The notes under the pieces were generated by a model, which was not told the DNA's origin, searched no databases, and saw only the letters and a list, made by a program, of their open reading frames with translations. Shown here piece after piece: positions 21,037-31,383 of a stretch of DNA of 64,000 nt (the stretch's first letter is position 1; every line of letters begins with the position of its first letter). This DNA comes from Shinisaurus crocodilurus. Taxonomy: Eukaryota; Chordata; Lepidosauria; Squamata; Shinisauridae. A program made the position numbers and the translations under genes. The stretch lies in assembly GCA_021292165.1 (NCBI GenBank), contig CM037879.1, positions 119,663,473 to 119,727,472 of the forward strand. Direction: 5' to 3'.

Positions 21037-22009
21037 CCTACCTAGAAGGTTTAGTCCTTCTGGGAAAAACAACAACACACTTCTAATTTTAGCTACTTGA
21101 TATCATTTTTAAAATCCCAAACCTTACTTCTAAACCTTGAACTCTGTGAACTAGAATTCAAAGTATATCCAATGATTTTTCCTGTCCAGGTCTATGCATT
21201 ATATTTGATCTATCTAAGAATAATACTTACTGGGTTGGATCTGAATTTAGGTGCATACAACTAGACTGTTGGAAGTGGACTTCCCTGCCCCTCCTCTCCA
21301 AGGTAGCTCTTCCAGCCCCCCTCCATACTATACAGAGGGTCAGAGAGCCCTGCTGAACGGGGCAAGCTCTGGTGCAGGGGAAGGGGGTATCCCTATAAAT
21401 TGGGCAGTGGCACTTCCAGTGAGCCTTGGAGCCTTTTCATGCATGGGAGGCAGATTCTGGACCCAACACAGTATTTTTTATAACGCATTTCTCAAGTGTT
21501 TAGAACAGTTTGCATACATTGGACTTTCCCACCCTTCCTCTCCCTCCACTCTTCAGAAAGGTCAGGGGACATGCCATGGTGCTGGGGCTGAGGAGAAAGA
21601 GGGAAACTGCAGAAATTGGACAGAGGAACCTCTGTCAGGTGCTCTTCCTCTTCCTCCTCAGCTTCACCATAGCCCACCCCACTCAGCAGGGTCCCCTCAT
21701 CACTGGGAGAGCCTCTTCAGGGGACTGAGAGGGCTGTCAGAGAGTGGAGAGTGGAGAAGTCACATTGTGCCCACCCCCTTCTGAGGGCAGATCTCTGTAT
21801 CCAGCCCATTACCTCAGTGTTCTTTACAACAGGCTAATGTCAGTATCCCCATAATATAAATAACTGAGGCTGGAAGAAGTGTGGTCTAGGATGGCTGAGG
21901 TGAGAGTTTGGACCTGGCTCAAATTTCACACTCTTAGTGACTATGCTTCTTGTGTTTTTTTTTTAATAATTCCTCATTGTCAACAAGGGGAATATGGAAG
22001 ATTTGCAGC
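21037..22009. other. Mostly unassigned; possible GGTTGGATCT-family copy at 21235-21480
   Basis: The stretch from 21235 has pyrimidine-rich content like the segment at 38580. The 177-residue open frame beginning at 21251 crosses this stretch and has no recognised domain. Confidence 0.3.
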
Positions 22010-22110
22010 AATGTGCTCAGGAGTCCAGGAGAGGGCCTTTTCTGTGGCTGCAGCTATGCACTTTTACTCCATACTGAGGGAGCCCTGTCTCTCTCCCTCC
22101 ACTGTGGATA
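22010..22110 (+). pseudogene. L2-type LINE relic (ORF2 C-terminus)
   Basis: The frame reads ERAFSVAAAMHFYSILREPC, which aligns with the L2 block RKRAFSVAAPVLWNSLP at 14690. The rest of the element is not recognisable. Confidence 0.5.
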
Positions 22111-24371
22111 TTTTTCTTTCTTTTTAGTTAGGCATTTGGCTTGCCTATCCATTAATTTAGTTCACCTGCTACATGAAGCCTTGGTTTTGACCTCCCCCCC
22201 CCCCACTGTCTCTGGCTTCTTTTTAAAGCTATTGTACCTGGCAGGCAGCCAAAGGATCTCCATGCCCCTGCCAAGAAGGAGATACGGTCTGTGGTGTGGT
22301 GGCAAATTTTGAAGCGCAGGTGCTCATCATGACAATCCCTCATAGCCATACCCCCAAGGAGACTCCAAAATTGCAGGCAGTTGTGTTGATCCATATCAAA
22401 CCAGTTCTACAAGTTTTCCTCTGCTAGGAGCTGGTCTTTTGTAAAGCTAATGGGTTGTAATTGCTTATCAGGACCAAGCCATCCCAAAATACCTTACATT
22501 ACAACAAGGAACAATATATTGTTGCTGCGAAAATTCATTTCTGTTCAGCTACTGTGAGGGTAGCAGCTAGGCTCAGAGGGAACAGGGAATTCTGAGGGGG
22601 GTGGCAGATGATGTCAGTGACCATGCTAATAAAAGTGTCCCCGCACTGCAAGTCCTGGTTCATCTACACCACTGGATACAGTTGCACACACACACACAAA
22701 ACAAAAACAAATTGGAGTAGGCCAGGCATACAGTGTTTAGATATGGCCTCAGCAATGAAGACCATCAGCACACATGCAGAAGGAGATGAAAAGGACCCAT
22801 CATCATAACTAATAATGTACTTCTGGCCATTGGTATATTCTTCCTACCCATCCGTTGATATTTCAAAATAATACAAGAACTAGAGATTAAACCTTGGCTT
22901 AACTGAATTAAATGGAAGATAAATGTGCTTAACTTTGTCTGGATCATGCCCAAAATGATTAAAGAAACGCATCTAGAAGAGCTGATGTCTGGTTATTGCT
23001 TAGAGCAATGCATTATTAATAGGCAATGCAAATATGATATGCATTAATAAGTAATCTGTTGTTCAAGCTGCAAGGTACAAGTCTGAGAAATAGAAATTTA
23101 ACAAGCACTTATTTAGCTATGGGGTTTCACATATTCCAATTATTCTTCTAAAATGACCTGAGACACAGATGTGAAACCTGGGTTGGCTTTTCACTCTCAT
23201 TATTATTTTATCAACACACTTACATTTTGCCTTTGAATTTGGTGTTACAGTTGAGGCTCACCTCTAATTAAGATAATTTTGTAAGATTCAAGTAATTTGA
23301 ATAAAATATTTCTTTGCTGCTGTTATCTAAATCCCTTGCAATGCACATTATGAAACATGGCCTCCTTAAATTAAAAGAAAAAAATTAAAATACCCCCTTT
23401 TGGCAGCACCTTCTATTATAATTCATAACTCCTCAATGTAATGTCTTGCTTGCATTGTCTTATTTTTCTGACAATGTTGCTTTAAGGAGTCTCTGGTCCC
23501 CTCCCCACCCCACCCCCTTATCCACAGGCCAAGAGAGAACCTTTGAAGTACAGAACATGCATCATTGTCAGGTCAGACAGTAAAAACATACAACTACTAA
23601 TATTGGATTCCATTTTGTTTCAAGGGCAGAGTGCTTCCATGAATCAGGAATGGTTCGTTAACATTATTTTTCTGGTTAGAAACTCTTCACAGAAAACACT
23701 TTTCTCTGAACCATTTCTGCTTGGCTATTAGTGAACTTTTCCAGCTGCTGATGGAAGAACACTGAGAGTTCAAAGCCGGTTCATTGGCACAGGTCACATG
23801 AGGCAAGCCACATGAGGGGAACCAAATAGTGCTTGCTGCTCTTACATCCCTATGCAGCTTGAGCCTACAATAAAGAGAGCTGGTTCAGCTGGCACTCTGG
23901 GGGAATATTCTCTGGGGGAATATTTGTTTTCGATTGCATTTTCTGGTTTAATGTAAAGACAAAACAAAACAAAAACTCCAAAGGGGTGGAGGGAAAAAGG
24001 AAATATTTTCTTAAGCATTCCAGAAACATGATTAATGTTGCCTGCCTCTTTAAAGAATCTCATTGGGTGGGAGGGTGAAGGGAAGCTAGAATTTGTGCCT
24101 CTTTGAGTGTGCAAAGAAACAGGAGTTGTAGTTTATTTCTTTTGCACTTTTTCAAGTTTCGTCTCATTTTTATTTTATACTTGGGGAATTAGTCTGACAA
24201 GGTGAGTTTTGCCGTTCACAGAAGTTCTTTCTCCTGGCTTTAATGACTCTATTGATTCATGAACATAAGAACACATCTCCCTGGATTTGGAAGGCATATA
24301 TGCCTATAGCCCTGATTCAGCAAATACTTCCATAGGTCTGAGGCAAGCCATTAGTGAAAAATCCCTACAGT
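22111..24371. other. Mostly unique DNA
   Basis: A 10-C run lies near 22194-22204. The section 22980-23500 is AT-rich and repeat-free, with an octamer-like ATGCAAAT near 23026. No exon is supported. Confidence 0.4.
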
Positions 24372-24458
24372 GCAATCCTAAACTTGTCTACTCAAAAGTA
24401 AGCCCCACTGAGTTCAATGGAGCTTACTCCCAGGCAAGTTGGTATAGGATTACAGCAG
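24372..24458. repeat. Palindromic repeat, family FB2
   Basis: GCAATCCTAAACTTGTCTAC, then AAAGTAAGCCCCACTGAGTT and CAATGGAGCTTACTCCCAGG, ending ATAGGATTACAGC. The two halves are imperfect inverted repeats, and this is the best preserved FB2 copy in the window. Confidence 0.65.
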
Positions 24459-24824
24459 TCAGGACTTCTTAATAGACATATATAGGATTACACTGTTTAT
24501 GAATTAAATAAGGTTGCATAGTATAGGATTGCAGTGTTCATAAACTAATTCACCAGTGTCTAAGCTTAAATTCCAATTCATATGTGGACTTCCAATTAAA
24601 GTTTACATTTCATAGAATTTTAAAAGCTTTTCTATCTTATTGCAAAGTTTAACGATTTTTTTTAAAAAAATCCTATTCTTTTTAACAATTCCAGAGCCTT
24701 GTTCCAGAACTTATCCATTTAAAATGATCAAACTTTGCACTCAACTGCAACATTAACCATAACATAAAGTTTAGAATCTGATATGTGAACTATCTTTAAC
24801 AATATAATTCAGTAATATACTTAG
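24459..24824. other. No recognised feature
   Basis: AT-rich unique sequence. ATAGGATTACA phrases at 24483 and 24522 echo the end of the FB2 copy just upstream. Confidence 0.35.
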
Positions 24825-25300
24825 AGAGCAATCCTATGGCCCTCTAGACAGCGTCTAGGGGACTATAGGATAATTCGGATTCCCAGGTCCAAGATCGGAG
24901 ATAGAGCTCTGACCTTGGAGCTGGGGATCCATGCTCTGACCCCCCTCCCACCACCTCGCAGCCAGTATGGAAAGAACCACACTGGCTGCCTCTCTGAGGT
25001 TGGGAAAGCAACCTCAGAGAGGGGGTAAAGGGGCCATTTTGGGGGGTCGGGGAGGGGAGGAGAATAGGGCCACCAGGATATGAGCTATCCTAATGGCGCT
25101 CCAGCCTCCTTCCCTCCTCCTCCAAAATTGACCGTCTAGCTGAAATGCAGAGCGCGAGGTATGGGGAGGTGAAGATTGCCTCCGCTGCTCCTTCCGCTCT
25201 GCACCGGATGCTTGTAAGCCTCTGAGTTTGAAGGCTTACATGCATCAAGGGCACAATCTATAGGATACAGATTGTGTCTGTAAGAATTTGAATTAATTTT
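24825..25300. repeat. Possible non-autonomous element with GC-rich interior
   Basis: It opens with a near-perfect hairpin (24831-24871, ATCCTATGG...CTATAGGAT with CTCTAGACAGCGTCTAG at the tip). A GC-rich interior follows, and CACAATCTATAGGAT stands near 25252, complementary to the opening AATCCTAT phrase. The boundaries and class are uncertain. Confidence 0.35.
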
Positions 25301-25419
25301 CTAACTGACTCAGTAACCCTATGTTTAAATGGGAAAATGTATGTGCATGACTTCGCAAAATAAAAATTTAATGGATTTGCATAGGTTGACTCCGTACTAT
25401 TTTTACTATTTAAAGATCA

Positions 25420-25831
25420 AGTGTAGTGCAGTGGCTACAGTGTTGGACTAGGCCTGGGGAAGCTCAGGATTCAGCCATTACATTAACTACATGGCCTTCA
25501 ACAAGTCCCTATAATTTAGCCTAATCTACTTCACAGTAAGTTGGGGAGCGACCATAGCTTACTGATAAAGCACATGTTTTGCATACTGAAGGTCCCAGGT
25601 TCAGTCCCTGGTATCTCCAGTTAAAAGAAGAAGAAGAAGAGGTTTGGTAGCAGGTGATGAGAAAGGCCTTATTTTGTCTGAGACCCAAGAGAGCCTGTGT
25701 CAGTAAGAGTAGGTAGTAATGGACCAGAATGATATGATTTGGTACAAGGCAGATTCCTAGAATTTGTTATGAGGATAAAATAGAATGATGTCATATATGT
25801 TGTCCTGAGCCGTTTAGATGAATGAATGAAT
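25420..25831 (+). mobile_element. tRNA-derived SINE-A, split by SINE-B
   Basis: The left part (25420-25542) begins GTGTAGTGCAGTGGCTACAG and has TGTTGGACTAGG as in the copies at 10505 and 29740. It stops at CTACTTCACAGTAAGTT. The right part (25760-25831) resumes with TTGTTATGAGGATAAAAT and ends CTGAGCCGTTTAGATGAATG plus AATGAATG units. The 217-bp gap holds another SINE. The order and phase show one old copy interrupted by a later insertion. Confidence 0.65.
25543..25759 (+). mobile_element. tRNA-derived SINE-B, inserted in SINE-A
   Basis: The head reads GACCATAGCTTACTGATAAA (box A-like), followed by GCATACTGAAGGTCCCAGG and TTCAGTCCCTGG (box B-like). The body contains GCAGGTGATGAGAAAGGCC, TCTGAGACCCAAGAGAGCC and TACAAGGCAGATTCCTA. 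I recognise this as a common reptile SINE with a tRNA head. Substitutions throughout the head mean it cannot be a functional tRNA gene. A short GAA run lies at 25626-25640. Confidence 0.7.
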
Positions 25832-26179
25832 TATATGATGACTTCATATTTAAAAGACTTTCAGATACTGTACAAACAAACGGCCTCAAATGATCTTCCT
25901 GGTCTCTCAAAATTAGAATAGATTTTACATGAGTTTGTGTTAAATGTAATGACACAGACATTACGTTGGCACTGGACTCAGACACACACCTGTGCATGAA
26001 TGTGGAACCACTTCCTACAACCAGTATTTGGGACCATTTCCCAAATTACAGCTGCCAGAGTCACATGAATGAAAATGCTTCTATATGGCAGTGGTTCCAT
26101 GCAGAGGTTGCATGGAGAGGTTGCATGGTTATGAGGTGTGATAACTGTTCATTACATGTATTGGTCTTACTGTATAAAG
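25832..26179. other. No recognised feature
   Basis: Unique sequence with no supported gene. Confidence 0.35.
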
Positions 26180-26322
26180 CAGCCTTCCCCAACCTGGTGC
26201 CCTCCAGATGTTTTGGATCACATCTCCCATGATCCCTGACCACTGGCCATGTTGGCTGAGACTGATGGGAGTCCTACTCCAAAATATCTAGAAGGCACCA
26301 AGTTGCGTTGCAGAAGGCTAGG
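26180..26322. mobile_element. Foldback MITE, family FB1
   Basis: It begins CAGCCTTCCCCAACCTGGTG, then CCCTCCAGATGTTTTGGAT. The right arm carries CTGATGGGAGTCCTACTCCA and GAAGGCACCAAGTTG. The right terminus is rearranged (CGTTGCAGAAGGCTAGG), so I cannot place a target duplication. Confidence 0.65.
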
Positions 26323-27822
26323 CTGGCATAGAGGGACTCCATGCCCATACAAGCTGCTATGAATCAAGCCTTACCAGCTCCAAAGGAATCCCAGTCCATT
26401 TTTCAGAAATAAATTTGGAGACATAAATATCTCAAAATCTGAGTTCAATTTATTATAAAGATTTGGATCCTGCCATTCAATCAAATAAATCTCCAAAGTG
26501 GCTTACAACTTATTATAATGGTATAATTCAAAGCGACTCATCTCTTGGTGGTGGTGAAGCCAAGCGAGATGGAGAGAGGAGTCACTATGTTAAATCCTCT
26601 CCCCAGCTCTCTGGTGTTCCTGCCAGTGAGCTGCTGTCATCCTTAAAGAACCCATGGCAGGCTCACAGGAATCAGATCCCCCTCAAAAAGCATGCAGCCA
26701 GGTAGCACCAGATGCAACAGCTACTAGGCAGGTGGGGGTTATGCTCATGCAGCCCATATGGGATGTGAACCCTGGCACATCTCTTGCTGGTGGGCAGCAG
26801 AAGGCGATGATGGTGGAGTATAGAGTTAAAGCCTCTCCTTAGGTGGCTGCTGTGCTGTCCTTACAGTGTTTGCGACACACCCAGAGCAAATACCTCCCCA
26901 CTGCTAGGAAATGTACTTTAGGCAGCACCAGCTATACACCCATTCCTCCTCGTGTGTTGGACTGCTTGCTGACTGATTTTGTGATGCAGGGGCAAAATCA
27001 GCACTTAACACTAACAAAATAATTCAGAGGCAAAGCCATGTACAGGGCCAGGAGTAATTACACTGCAGTTGCGGATCATTAGATCATGAGAGAGCTATCC
27101 AAGGTGGTAATTGGTGATCCAGTAGCCCAATACTACATCTCAGTGGGATTTAGGTAGATAGGCCTGTCATGCATAATAGTTCTCCTAAATTCATAGGTAT
27201 CAATCATTTCATGAGGTTCACAGGAACACAAACAATGATGCTTCAGACCCACAGCATTGATCTCAGATTATATGTTCTTGAGAGAAAGAAAACAAGCCAA
27301 CACAAGAAATGTGAGGCATCTTCAGTCTAAGTAGCTTATGGTCAAAAACAATTTCAACATAAATATTGAGGTTCTGGTATTTATGCAGCAGTGACATTGT
27401 TTGCATTCCCCTACAACAGCAGGAAGTAAGTACATAGTAAGCACATTCATCTGGAAAACTCACAGTGGGCTGAACATGAAGGGATTTTTCACCCTGGAAT
27501 AGTCATTGGTGGTGAGGCAATGTCTGCAACTAGTGTCCAACAGAATAATAAATCCACAGGGAATTGGAAAGAAACATTTTCTCTAAGGATGTCTCACACA
27601 TCTGCCAATCTATTTGTCTTTCCATTCACTTCTGAACTGCTTTCTGGCATGGCTAGGAGAGATACTGAATGGAAAGGAAATGTAATAGCCTCGGGTTCCT
27701 GGTACTTTACTTCGGAGAGATGTTCCTTCACCTAAGCACTGTATAGAACACTATTGCTTTCCCTGCTGCTTTAGGGAGACATTGGTGCTCTTATAATAAT
27801 AGTAGCAGCTATTACACCACTG
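26323..27822. other. Mostly unassigned; LINE/SINE tail remnant at 26445-26510
   Basis: TTTGGATCCTGCCATTCAAT followed by CTCCAAAGTGGCTTACAAC resembles the minus-strand tail of a SINE-A-type repeat. Nothing else is recognised, and no exon is supported in the 26463-26842 open frames. Confidence 0.35.
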
Positions 27823-27932
27823 AGGGCACAATCCCATGCATGTTTAGATAGAAAAAAGTCCTACAGCTTTCAGGCAGCAGTCCGATAGTAGGACTTTTTC
27901 CCCCTGTCCAAACATGCATAAGATTGTGTCCT
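27823..27932. mobile_element. Foldback MITE, about 110 bp
   Basis: The left arm AGGGCACAATCCCATGCATG TTTAGA continues to AAAGTCCTAC. The right arm is its inverse: GTAGGACTTTTT, then CCAAACATGCATAAGATTGT and GTCCT. The arms are about 45 bp each with few mismatches, so almost the whole element is one long hairpin. The flanks give no clear 8-bp duplication. Confidence 0.7.
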
Positions 27933-28945
27933 TAGTCACGGTCACATCTCAGACTCATTTCCAGTCCATGCTTATCAACTATTCCATGCTTATTCAAGGA
28001 AAGTGATATATATAAACTATCATTTTGAACAGACCTGGAAGCAAAGGTCAAGGCAGTCTGAGATGATAGCCTGTTATGAGTGGATACAGTCATGATCATC
28101 TGGCTATGACTGTAGCTCACAGGGAAGGCCACTGCAGGTCCCAACAAGAGCCTGGGTAAGCTCGGGTTGAGGAGAAATGAACAATCTCAGCTGCTGGACT
28201 GGTGCAGAGGATGCAAATGAAGGCTTGAATAGAGAATGATTGAGACCCTGATGCATGAAATGGCAGTGGCTGAGAGTCTTGCAATGATCAGATTAACACT
28301 GCATAGCCTGCCCTAAAGGCACAAGAGAGAATTTCCTGAAAAGAAACTAAAAATAGCCCTGCAGAAAGATAGCCTCCACCCAATAGTAGGAAACTTAAGC
28401 TCACACAAAGGACAGGACAGGAGACCCTCCGCCACAGGTACACAAAAGGCAGAATGATTAGTGGGGATTAAGACCATCAGGGAAACAAAGGAGACCCTTG
28501 CCCCTCTCATGTAGCCAGGAACTCTGGGAAAGGTATAAGAGCTGAGGTTTGTGCAATGGGAAGGTGTGTCAGGAGAGAGTAGAGAGAGTCATCCTAAGTC
28601 TAAGCATGCTGGCATGTTTGAGACGCAGACCTCTTGATCATTTCCTGCCTCCATGGAACTACGCTTGGGAGATCCACTTCAGGGATCACCAATGGACAAG
28701 ATAGTAGCTGGAACGTCTTTCTCTCACTATCCTTTAGATGGAAGCCTTTCTTCCACCCCTTTTCTATCTACAGGCTACTAGGGTAAACAGGGACTCCTTT
28801 CTCTTAGAATTATAGAGTGTGCTTGCAATAGCGTAAGTGTATTTTGCTGCCTGAAATCATTAGGTTTACTGTACCACCAGAAGTAAGACACTGTACCTGC
28901 TCTATATTTCATCTTAAATAAAACAACTCTATTTCTGACATCACC
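27933..28945. other. No recognised feature
   Basis: Unique sequence without a supported gene. Confidence 0.4.
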
Positions 28946-28971
28946 GTGTGTGTGTGTGTGTGTGTGTGTGT
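28946..28971. repeat. (GT)n microsatellite
   Basis: About 13 uninterrupted GT units. Confidence 0.95.
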
Positions 28972-29491
28972 TCAGTGTTAAAGGGCAAAGCACACATTTC
29001 ACCCAGCTGCGTGCATCGGTAGCCCAGCCAAAGATCCCAAACCTTTTGCAATAGGGTGGGGTTAGCCTCTCTCTTTGAGGGAATCTAATGCCCAGATATT
29101 CTGTCATAATAACAAACCAATTAACTCACAGCTAACACAGCTATTCTACTTCAAACCTCTAGCCACCATCTGACACCCATTTTACTAGTCCTTGTATAAA
29201 ATGCCAGATATACTGTCTGGGGAAGGTGGAAGCTGAGAGATGTAAAATTTCCAGAAATTTTGAAGCCATGGAAAACCCCCATTTTTTCTGGGGATATTTA
29301 GGGGGGAAATTGATTTTTTTGGGGGGAAATGAACAAATGTGCATTTTTTCTTTTTCTTTTTTAAGCACTCTTTGCAGATCTTTGTTACACATCTTTGCCT
29401 TGTTATGTATAAATTGTTTTGCTCACACAATTATCATTAAAATTAAAAACATTTAAAAGTAAACTCAGCAAATTATTGTCTGAATAAATTA
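28972..29491. other. AT-rich unassigned DNA
   Basis: At 29220-29350 the sequence carries AAAACCCCCATTTTTTCTGG and several TTTTGGGGG phrases, probably an AT-rich interspersed element like that near 30760-30890. TTGTTTTGCTCACACAATTA at 29416 is the inverse of part of the tandem unit that follows. Confidence 0.35.
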
Positions 29492-29709
29492 TATTTTAAT
29501 ATACCATGATATATACATAATTTATACATGCTATATTACATGGTATATTAAAATTATAATTTTATGAGCAAAACAAGTTATATATAATGTTTTAGGTTCT
29601 TATTTTAATATACCATGATATATACATAATATATACATGCTATATTACATGGTATATTAAAATTATAATTTTATGAGCAAAACAAGTTATATATAATGTT
29701 TTAGGTTCT
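29492..29709. repeat. Tandem duplication of a 109-bp AT-rich unit
   Basis: Unit 1 is 29492-29600 and unit 2 is 29601-29709. I see one difference between them (CATAATTTATACATG against CATAATATATACATG). Each unit contains an inverted repeat, TTTTAATATACCATG with CATGGTATATTAAAA. The third copy is only a stub (TATTTAAT). Confidence 0.92.
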
Positions 29710-29739
29710 TATTTAATGGCTGAACAGAGAGAACTTTAG

Positions 29740-29978
29740 CAAGTGTGGCGTAGTGGTGAGAGTGTTGGACTGGGACTTGGGAGATCCGAGTTCTAGTCCC
29801 TGCTCAGCTATGAAACTCACTGGGTGACTTTGGGCCAGTCACTGACTCTCAGCCTAACCTACCTCACAAGGTTGTTGTGAGGATAAAATGGAGAGGAGGA
29901 GGAGGATTATGTAAGCCGCCTTGGGTTCCTTGCAGGAAAAAGGGTGGGGTATAAAGGAAATAAATAAATAAATAAATT
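29740..29978 (+). mobile_element. tRNA-derived SINE-A, near-complete plus-strand copy
   Basis: The head is GTGTGGCGTAGTGGTGAGAG, with a box A-like TGGCGTAGTGG, and GAGTTCTAGTCCC as an imperfect box B. The body includes GAAACTCACTGGGTGACTTT and GTTGTTGTGAGGATAAAATG. The 3' end is GCCGCCTTGGGTTCCTTGC, then GGGGTATAAAGGAAATAAAT and (AAAT)n. The tail resembles L2-type LINE tails in this window, implying L2-type machinery moved it. It is the best reference copy here. Confidence 0.88.
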
Positions 29979-30361
29979 AGTCCCTGAATCACTTTAGAAG
30001 CCATAGGAAGCAGGAGAAGCTGGAGGCAGGGGAAGATTGGTGTGCAACATTTGTTTTTGTTTGTGAGGAATTGGATGGGGTGCAGCTTAGGGAAGTCCAG
30101 TATGAAAGGAAAGGTACTGAGAGCTTATTTAGCTGGGGAAGACTCTCTTACTATTAGGGATGGTGACCAGGCATACCAAGAAATCATTTTGGGGGAGTAA
30201 AGACTGGGTAGCAATATGTGAACACCTTTTCCTAGGGTGCAATCCAACTGGATTGCCACCCAGTAGATCCTATGCCCTACTGGACTGCTGCTGGCAGGGT
30301 GGGAGAAGTGATTTTTGCCCCTCTATCCTCCTCTGCAATTCCCCCCCCCCTCTAGATGGGC
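29979..30361. other. No recognised feature
   Basis: Unique sequence. A 10-C run lies near 30341-30350. Confidence 0.35.
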
Positions 30362-30369
30362 CTCTAGAG

Positions 30370-30455
30370 CAGTGTTCTCCAACCTTGGGTCCCCAGATGT
30401 TTTTGGCCTACAACTCCCAGCATGCCCCCGCCAGCGCCAAGGTTGGAGAACTCTG
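30370..30455. mobile_element. Short hAT MITE with perfect 8-bp target duplication
   Basis: The ends are CAGTGTTCTCCAACCTTGG and its inverse CCAAGGTTGGAGAACTCTG. CTCTAGAG flanks it on both sides (30362-30369 and 30456-30463). The element is only 86 bp. The middle contains CCTACAACTCCCAGCATGCC, which resembles the vertebrate ZNF143/THAP11 promoter motif (ACTACAATTCCCAGCATGC). Confidence 0.85.
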
Positions 30456-30463
30456 CTCTAGAG

Positions 30464-31248
30464 GAGTCATGCTGCCAGGGGCGGAGCTTGAGAGGCCATT
30501 GCACCCAGCAGATCCCAGCCACTCCTCTCCCTCCCTGAAGTCATCTGAGGTTGCTTTTGTGACATTGCGAAGCAGCCCCCTTGGTTTTTCCCCATGGCAG
30601 CTGTGAAGAAGCAGGGACATAGGTGGAATGCAAAGTTCCTCTCCCAAAGTTGTAGGAGTGTCTATGTCTTTGAGAGAGGGGGGCTCCAAAATATCCTATG
30701 GTCCCCATGCTTTCCCAGGGACCATCGGATTGCTTTGCCCAAGATTTTATTCATCATTCTAAAAGAAATATTTCACAATCTGAAATTGTTCAATTTTTCC
30801 AATTTTTTTTTTGGGGGGGGGGGAACTAAAAAGGTTCTTGGGAAAAAATGGTGAAAAGCAGGTTTTTCCAGTATTTTCTGGGCCCTTCACATCTCTACGG
30901 AAGCCTATTCAAAGGCCCAGATTGTACAGCCTATAGGCATACAGGTATTACTTTTACACCGGTGCAAAATAATGGGTGCAGAGAATTACGAAGCTAGCCT
31001 GAGCTACTTGCATTTATCTGAGATGGAACATCTAGAAAGCAGGTTGGTACAAATGAAGGTAAAGCCAGTTAGCATTCGAGCCTGTGTGTCAAGCCTGAGT
31101 TGTCCTTTACCACACTGACCACTGTTTGAAATGTATAGTGTTAACATACTTCTCATTCACTTCACGGCTGGCAAGAGCTATGCATGCATAGCACACATGT
31201 GCATGTTTTAAGTACATAGTTAATTGAATTACTGGATCACAGCCATGA
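30464..31248. other. Mostly unassigned
   Basis: An AT-rich stretch at 30750-30890 resembles the repeat remnant at 29220-29350 (runs of T then G). No gene is supported. Confidence 0.35.
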
Positions 31249-31264
31249 ATCCCAGCTTATTTCT
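31249..31264. repeat. L1 target-site duplication, left copy
   Basis: ATCCCAGCTTATTTCT is identical to 36801-36816, the other side of the L1. Sixteen bases is a typical length for L1 target duplications. Confidence 0.95.
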
Positions 31265-31383
31265 TTTTTCTTTTTTTTTTTTTTAAATATTTTATTAAAT
31301 TTTAAAACAATACAAAGAAAATAACGTACACACATAACTAATATTGTGCTCCCATCACCATGGGACCAAACAATCCAATAACT
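31265..31383 (-). other. L1 3' UTR and poly(A) tail
   Basis: On the plus strand it appears as T-rich sequence TTTTCTTTTTTTTTTTTTTT followed by AAATATTTTATTAAATTTTA. This is the expected A-rich end, adjacent to the left target duplication. The 3' UTR between the ORF2 stop and the tail is only about 100 bp. Confidence 0.8.

Noticed and set aside
25553..25625. tRNA gene-like sequence
   Set aside because: Boxes A and B are recognisable, but the acceptor and anticodon stems do not pair, and the sequence continues into a SINE body. It is a SINE head.
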